DNA of 64,000 bases from Streptomyces sp. Tue 6430 (GTDB lineage Bacteria; Actinomycetota; Actinomycetes; Streptomycetales; Streptomycetaceae). Position 1 is the first letter of the stretch, and each line of letters starts with the position of its first letter. The position numbers were made by a program, and so were the translations under genes. The stretch spans positions 1-64,000 of the forward strand of contig JAKGSH010000004.1 of assembly GCA_021568835.1 (NCBI GenBank), read 5' to 3'. Below are positions 60,174 through 64,000 of the stretch, piece after piece. The notes under the pieces were generated by a model. That model did not search any database. It was not told the DNA's origin and saw only the letters and a list, made by a program, of their open reading frames with translations.

Positions 60174-61361
60174 GTGACCGAGACCCGCGCGCCCGCACCG
60201 CCCCGCCCCTGCTGCTGGCCGACGGCCGGGACGCCGCGTCGGCCTGGACCCTCGATCCCGGGATGCGGCACCTCAACCACGGCTCGTTCGGGGCGGTCCC
60301 CCGCGTGGCGCAGGAGCGGCAGAGCGCGCTGCGGGACGAGATGGAGCGGGCCCGGTCGTCTGGTTCCCGCGGCTGCCCGGACGGATCGCCGCCGCCCGGA
60401 CGGCGCTCGCCGGCCACCTGCGGGTATCGGCGCGGGACCTGGCGATCGTGCCCAACGCGAGCGCCGGCGCGAGCGTCGTGTACGCCGCCCTCACCGCGCG
60501 TCCCGGCGGCGACGTCGTGGTCACCGACCACGGTTACGGCGCCGTCACCATGGGCGCCGCGCGGCTCGCCCGGCGCTGGGGCGGACGGGTGCGCACCGCG
60601 CGCGTACCGCTCGACGCCGACGCCCGGCAGGCGTGCGCGGCGGTGCTGTCCGAGGTGGACGAGCGGGTCGCGCTCATCGTCCTGGACCAGATCACCTCGG
60701 CCACGGCGCGGCTGTTGCCGGCCGGCCGGGTCGGCGAGGAGGCGGCCCGGCGCGGTGTCCCGCTGCTCGTGGACGGCGCGCACGCCCCCGGCCTGCTCGC
60801 CGCGCCCCTGGAGGGCCTGGTCTGCGACGCCTGGGTCGGCAACCTCCACAAGTGGGGGTGCGCGCCACGGGGCACCGCCGCTCTCGTGGCCCGCGGTCCA
60901 CTGCGCGAGGAACTGCGTCCGCTGATCGACTCCTGGGGCGCCGCCGAACCCTTCCCGGACCGTTTCGACCAGCAGGGCACGCTCGACGCGACCGGCTGCC
61001 TCGCGGCTCCGGCGGCACTGGACTTCATCGACGGCACCTGGGGCTGGGACGCCGCCCGCGCGTACATGGACGAACTGGCGGAGTACGGCGCCCGGGTGGT
61101 GGCGGACGCGTTCGGGGCGTCGGGCGGCCCGGCGGGGCCGGTCGACGTCGGGATGCCCGTGCCGGGGATGCGCCTGGTGCGGCTGCCGGAGGGGTTGGGA
61201 ACCAGCCGGACCGAGGCCGACGCCCTGCGCGACCGGGGGGGACCGGTTACCTGCGCCTGTCCGCCCACGTCTACAACACGCCCGGCGACTACGAGTACTT
61301 CGCCGACGCGTGTGTGCCCCTCGTCGAGAAGTGGGCGAGGGAGGCCCGCGGCCGGCGCTGA
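60174..61361 (+). CDS. Class V aminotransferase-like (isopenicillin N epimerase-like) PLP enzyme, three frameshifts
   Basis: GTG start with AGGA upstream. RHLNHGSFGAVPRVAQERQS is the typical opening of this group. IVPNASAGASVVYAALTARP, ALIVLDQITSATARLLPAGR, PLLVDGAHAPGLLAAPLEGL (PLP Asp/His) and AWVGNLHKWGCAPRGTAAL (PLP Lys in HKW) follow. Ends YLRLSAHVYNTPGDYEYFAD. Losses near 60200, 60357 and 61242 restore 396 residues. Substrate unknown; cysteine desulphurase is unlikely because the HKW context is epimerase-like. Confidence 0.87.
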   Translation: MTETRAPAPPRPCCWPTAGTPRRPGPSIPGCGTSTTARSGRSPAWRRSGRARCGTRWSGPGRLVPAAARTDRRRPDGARRPPAGIGAGPGDRAQRERRRERRVRRPHRASRRRRRGHRPRLRRRHHGRRAARPALGRTGAHRARTARRRRPAGVRGGAVRGGRAGRAHRPGPDHLGHGAAVAGRPGRRGGGPARCPAARGRRARPRPARRAPGGPGLRRLGRQPPQVGVRATGHRRSRGPRSTARGTASADRLLGRRRTLPGPFRPAGHARRDRLPRGSGGTGLHRRHLGLGRRPRVHGRTGGVRRPGGGGRVRGVGRPGGAGRRRDARAGDAPGAAAGGVGNQPDRGRRPARPGGTGYLRLSAHVYNTPGDYEYFADACVPLVEKWAREARGRR

Positions 61362-61395
61362 CTCCCGTCGCCGCGGGCGGCAGGGCGGCGGCACG

Positions 61396-61845
61396 TCAGG
61401 GGCGGCCGCGTCGCCCGCGCGAGGTCTGCCCGGTCCGCTCCGACGTGCCGTCGTCCTCGGCCGACTCCCGCGGTCCGCCGTCGCCGGCCGCGCGCCGGGC
61501 GGCTTCCCGCAGCTCCGCGTCGCGGGCGGCCGCGGCGACGCGTTCCGCCCGGACGACGTCGTCGGAGTCCGGGGAGTACACGGCGTCCGGAGCGGCGGTG
61601 GCGAGCAGCCGCCCGATGCGCTCCCACTCCGCCAGCTCCGCCCGGCCGCGCTCGTCGTCGGCCAACGGCTCGTGCCCGGCGTCCCGGCGCGCGAGGAACC
61701 GGGCGTCCTCGAGGGCCTGCGCGACGTCCACCGCGGTCATCCCCTCCGCGCGCCGGCGTACCGAGCGCCGGCCGATGCGGGTCTGGTCGGCCATCTCACG
61801 GAACGCGGCCGCGCGGGCGGCGAGGGGACGGCGGGGAGCGGGCAT
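61396..61845 (-). CDS. Hypothetical protein
   Basis: 149 residues, highly charged: AARAAAFREMADQTRIGRRS, GMTAVDVAQALEDARFLARR, AELAEWERIGRLLATAAPDA and a Gly/Arg/Glu tail. No signal, no membrane helix. The first half could be a helical DNA-binding-like domain, but no family is recognised. It is followed upstream by two large hairpins. Confidence 0.6.
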   Translation of the reverse strand: MPAPRRPLAARAAAFREMADQTRIGRRSVRRRAEGMTAVDVAQALEDARFLARRDAGHEPLADDERGRAELAEWERIGRLLATAAPDAVYSPDSDDVVRAERVAAAARDAELREAARRAAGDGGPRESAEDDGTSERTGQTSRGRRGRP

Positions 61846-61972
61846 CGGGGCCTCGTCTTCATGGAGCGGAGGGGGAGAGCGGCCACCGGCGGACCGCGGT
61901 ACGACGGTCCGCCGGACACCGCTGCGGCAGATCCGTATTGTGTCGCGGCCGGAGCCGGAACTCCACCGGCCG

Positions 61973-62028
61973 GACGAACGGGCCGGGGCGGCCGGCGTCG
62001 CTCCGCAGGCCGCCCCGGCCCGTTCGTC
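61973..62028. terminator. Large hairpin, 21-bp perfect stem
   Basis: GACGAACGGGCCGGGGCGGCC and its complement around a 14-nt loop. First of two tandem stem-loops between same-strand genes. Confidence 0.8.
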
Positions 62029-62063
62029 GGGCGTACCGGTGACGCCGTGTCCTTCCGCCTCCG

Positions 62064-62106
62064 GCAATCGCGGCCGGCGGCGTCTCCCGCCGCCGGCCGC
62101 GATTGC
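62064..62106. terminator. Large hairpin, 18-bp perfect stem
   Basis: GCAATCGCGGCCGGCGGC and complement around GTCTCCC, 19 bp beyond the stop of the minus-strand DUF1080 gene. Its terminator. Confidence 0.85.
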
Positions 62107-62125
62107 GCCGAGAACTGAGCTTCCG

Positions 62126-64000
62126 TCAATTCAGGTGCTGGATACGGACGTTGCGGAAGCGGACCTTGTTGCCGTGGTCCTGCAACCGGATCGCTCCCGC
62201 CGCGGCGGTCTCCGGCCGGCCCGAGGCGGTGGGGCCGTCGAGGGTGATGTCGTCGTGCACCTTCGTGCCGTTCCACACGACCGTCACCCGCGCGTCGGCG
62301 GTCTTGTGGCCCTCGGTGTCGTAGCGGGCGGCGCGGAAGACGACGTCGTACGTCTGCCAGGTCTGCGGTGCGGTCGCCGCGTTGGCGTCGGGCGGCTTCT
62401 TCAGGTAGATCGCCCCGGCCTCGTCGTCACCCGGGGAGGTGTCGCCGAAGGAGTCGAGGATCTGCAGTTCGTAGCGGTCCTGGAGGAAGACGCCGCTGTT
62501 GCCGCGGTCCTGGCCGGTCACGTCCGGGGGCAGGAGCGGGACGCGGAACTCGAGGTGCAGGGCGAAGTCCTGGTAGGCGTCCTTGGTGCGGAGGTCGCCG
62601 CAGCACACCTCCATCGACGCCTCCTCGGCGAGCGGCCAGGCCGTCTGCCGCCCGTCCGTGTGCTGCCACCGGTCCTGCGAGGCGGCGGTGCCGTCGAAGA
62701 GGGTGACGGGGGCGCCCGGGGGGTGCACGGTGATGAGGTCGAGGTTGACGTGTCCGGTGTCGCCGGGGTCGTACCGGTAGGAGACGGTGTTGGGTCCGGC
62801 TCTCAGGATCAGGCGTTCGGTGCGGGTGGACCAGGTGTCCCAGTCGCCGGTGGAGGGGAGCGGCGTCTGCCGCACCTTCTCCCCGTTGACGTACAGCGAG
62901 AGGGACTTGGTGCCCTGGAACGGGTCCGGGCCGTTGGAGTAGCGCAGGTTCACGTCGTGGACGCCGGCCTTCGGGACCGTGACGTCGAAGGTCGTGGCCA
63001 CCTTGCCCTCGGTGGCGTAGCGGTCGACGAAGCCGCTGCCGGAGTAGCCGGCGTGGTCGGTGTCGATGCCCGCCCTGCCGGTGAGCCGGGCCTCCTCGGC
63101 CTCGTAGAGGGTGGCGGGCGGCGGCTGCTCGCCGGGCATCGCGTTGAGCGTGTACCAGGCCTCGGTGCTCCACAGCGTCTCGCCGGAGGCGGAGGCGAAG
63201 GGACGCGGGGAGCGCACGTGCACCACGTGGCCGGGCTTGAGGCCGTCCAGCAGCAGCCGGACGGTGCGGCCGTCGCGCGAGAGTGTCGCCGAGCGTACGG
63301 GGAGCCGCCGTTCGGCGATCTTCGGTCCGCCGTAGTCGGCGGTCGGCGTGTAGCGCCACTGTTCGGCCCGGTAGCGGCCGGCGAGGTTCTCGGCGGTCTC
63401 GGCGGACAGCGGCTGGGTGTACGTCAGGTCGAAGCCGCCCGGTACGGCCCGCATGGTGCGGATGTCGAAGGTGTTGCCGCCGTTGGGGGTGAGTTTCTGC
63501 AGGCCGAACCTGAGCTTGCCCTCCTGGCCCCAGTTGCCGTCGGCTCCCAGGCCGCCGGCGTAGATCGCCCCGTCGGGGCCCGTGGTGATGCGGTTGACCC
63601 CGGCCTCCAGGCCCTGCGTGTAGCGGAAGACGGCGCCCTGGTAGGCGCCCTTGACCTTCTCCAGGTAGGCGCGCTGGAGTCCCCCGTAGGTGACGTCGCC
63701 GATGAGCATCTGCCCGGCGAACGGGCCCTTCGTCAAGTACAGAGGGGTGGAAGGGGAGTTGGCGATCTCGTTCTGCGGCAGCCACAGCACCGGCCGGGTG
63801 ACGGGAGAGTCCTCGAAGGGGCCGGGGGGCTCGGTGTGGTGGTTGAAGAAGCGGTCCTGCCCGATCTGCACCAGCTTGGACGACGGCAGCCATCCGCCCT
63901 GGTTGTCGGTGGCGAACAGACCGCCGCCCGGGCCCCATCCGATCCCGTTGGGCGTGCGCAGGCCTCCCGCGACGGGGCTGATCCGGCCCGTCCTCGCGTT
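62126..64000 (-). CDS. Multidomain protein: PQQ/NHL-type propeller, CBM6-like and C-terminal DUF1080 (3-keto-glucoside hydrolase) domains; 5' end outside the window
   Basis: Open frame to the window edge (624 codons seen). N-terminal visible part: LRTPNGIGWGPGGGLFATDN, MLIGDVTYGGLQRAYLEKVK and NRITTGPDGAIYAGGLGADG, as in the Sorbosone/PQQ-like propellers. Middle: ATLYEAEEARLTGRAGIDTD then AGYSGSGFVDRYATEGKVAT is CBM6/35-like. C-terminal: TLFDGTAASQDRWQHTDGRQ, DRGNSGVFLQDRYELQILDS and GNKVRFRNVRIQHLN form a DUF1080/GH16-like jelly roll. Likely secreted and acting on glycosides. Ends before a strong terminator. Confidence 0.85.
   Translation of the reverse strand, partial: NARTGRISPVAGGLRTPNGIGWGPGGGLFATDNQGGWLPSSKLVQIGQDRFFNHHTEPPGPFEDSPVTRPVLWLPQNEIANSPSTPLYLTKGPFAGQMLIGDVTYGGLQRAYLEKVKGAYQGAVFRYTQGLEAGVNRITTGPDGAIYAGGLGADGNWGQEGKLRFGLQKLTPNGGNTFDIRTMRAVPGGFDLTYTQPLSAETAENLAGRYRAEQWRYTPTADYGGPKIAERRLPVRSATLSRDGRTVRLLLDGLKPGHVVHVRSPRPFASASGETLWSTEAWYTLNAMPGEQPPPATLYEAEEARLTGRAGIDTDHAGYSGSGFVDRYATEGKVATTFDVTVPKAGVHDVNLRYSNGPDPFQGTKSLSLYVNGEKVRQTPLPSTGDWDTWSTRTERLILRAGPNTVSYRYDPGDTGHVNLDLITVHPPGAPVTLFDGTAASQDRWQHTDGRQTAWPLAEEASMEVCCGDLRTKDAYQDFALHLEFRVPLLPPDVTGQDRGNSGVFLQDRYELQILDSFGDTSPGDDEAGAIYLKKPPDANAATAPQTWQTYDVVFRAARYDTEGHKTADARVTVVWNGTKVHDDITLDGPTASGRPETAAAGAIRLQDHGNKVRFRNVRIQHLN

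Overview
The window is high-GC actinobacterial DNA, almost certainly a Streptomyces chromosome: long GC-rich reading frames on both strands, GTG starts, Shine-Dalgarno GGAGG sites, TetR/LysR/MocR regulators beside small redox enzymes, a SigB/SigF-type sigma factor and secreted polysaccharide and lipid hydrolases. One caution applies throughout. More than 25 clearly conserved genes change frame one or more times. Nearly every change is what the loss of a single base in a short G or C run would give, and restoring those bases gives full-length proteins with intact catalytic motifs. I therefore annotate them as genes with probable consensus (sequencing) deletions, not as pseudogenes, and give the full span.

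Layout. 0.1-9.5 kb: a Doc/Fic-like toxin-antitoxin pair, a TetR/MFS/cupin unit, a divergent SDR/LysR pair, an aldo/keto reductase behind a MerR-type promoter, a two-domain VOC protein and a DUF2235 hydrolase. 9.7-17.4 kb: an unknown protein, a SCO0854-like TerD-domain protein, a small secreted cysteine-repeat protein, and a MacB/FtsX-type ABC transporter.

17.7-44.3 kb is the heart of the window, a stress/dormancy island. It starts with a cyclic-nucleotide-binding protein, a CBS-CBS-BON protein and a tandem universal stress protein. On the minus strand follows a complete nine-gene V/A-type ATPase operon (stalk G/H, C, I, K, F, E, A, B, D), unusual because streptomycetes normally rely on F-type ATP synthase. 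Next come a BON protein and a six-gene minus-strand operon: zinc alcohol dehydrogenase, AMP-forming acyl/acetyl-CoA synthetase, E1-alpha, E1-beta and E2 of a pyruvate-dehydrogenase-type complex, and an acyl carrier protein. The rest of the island is an APH/AAA kinase, an Rv1733c-like membrane protein, nicotinate phosphoribosyltransferase, a DUF1876 protein, a RibD-type reductase, a small hydrophobic protein, a LEA-like protein, PPK2 and a sirtuin. Several are counterparts of the Mycobacterium tuberculosis DosR regulon, and of the OsdR regulon in S. coelicolor. The likely theme (inference) is survival under energy or oxygen limitation: proton motive force from the V-ATPase, carbon flow through aldehyde/acetate/2-oxoacid to acyl-CoA, NAD salvage and NAD-dependent deacetylation, and polyphosphate-driven nucleotide recharging.

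44.4-50.4 kb: a lower-GC integrative element of about 5.3 kb has inserted into a LysE/RhtB-family exporter gene. It carries a large serine recombinase, now broken by an IS630-family element, an IS5-family element, and several small ORFs, one of them a 26-residue ORF with its own terminator. The element brings a substitute 3' end for the exporter gene; the original 3' end survives, displaced, at the far side. A 17-bp direct repeat marks the attachment sites.

50.4-64 kb: a transglycosylase-like protein, a two-HKD phospholipase D/cardiolipin synthase, a SigB/F-type sigma factor, a MOSC protein, the remnant of a SpoIIE-type phosphatase, a GH43-AbfB hydrolase, a secreted lipase, an aldo/keto reductase divergent from a MocR regulator, a class V aminotransferase-like protein, an unknown protein, and a multidomain DUF1080/CBM6 protein cut by the window edge. 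I saw no tRNA, rRNA, CRISPR array or riboswitch.
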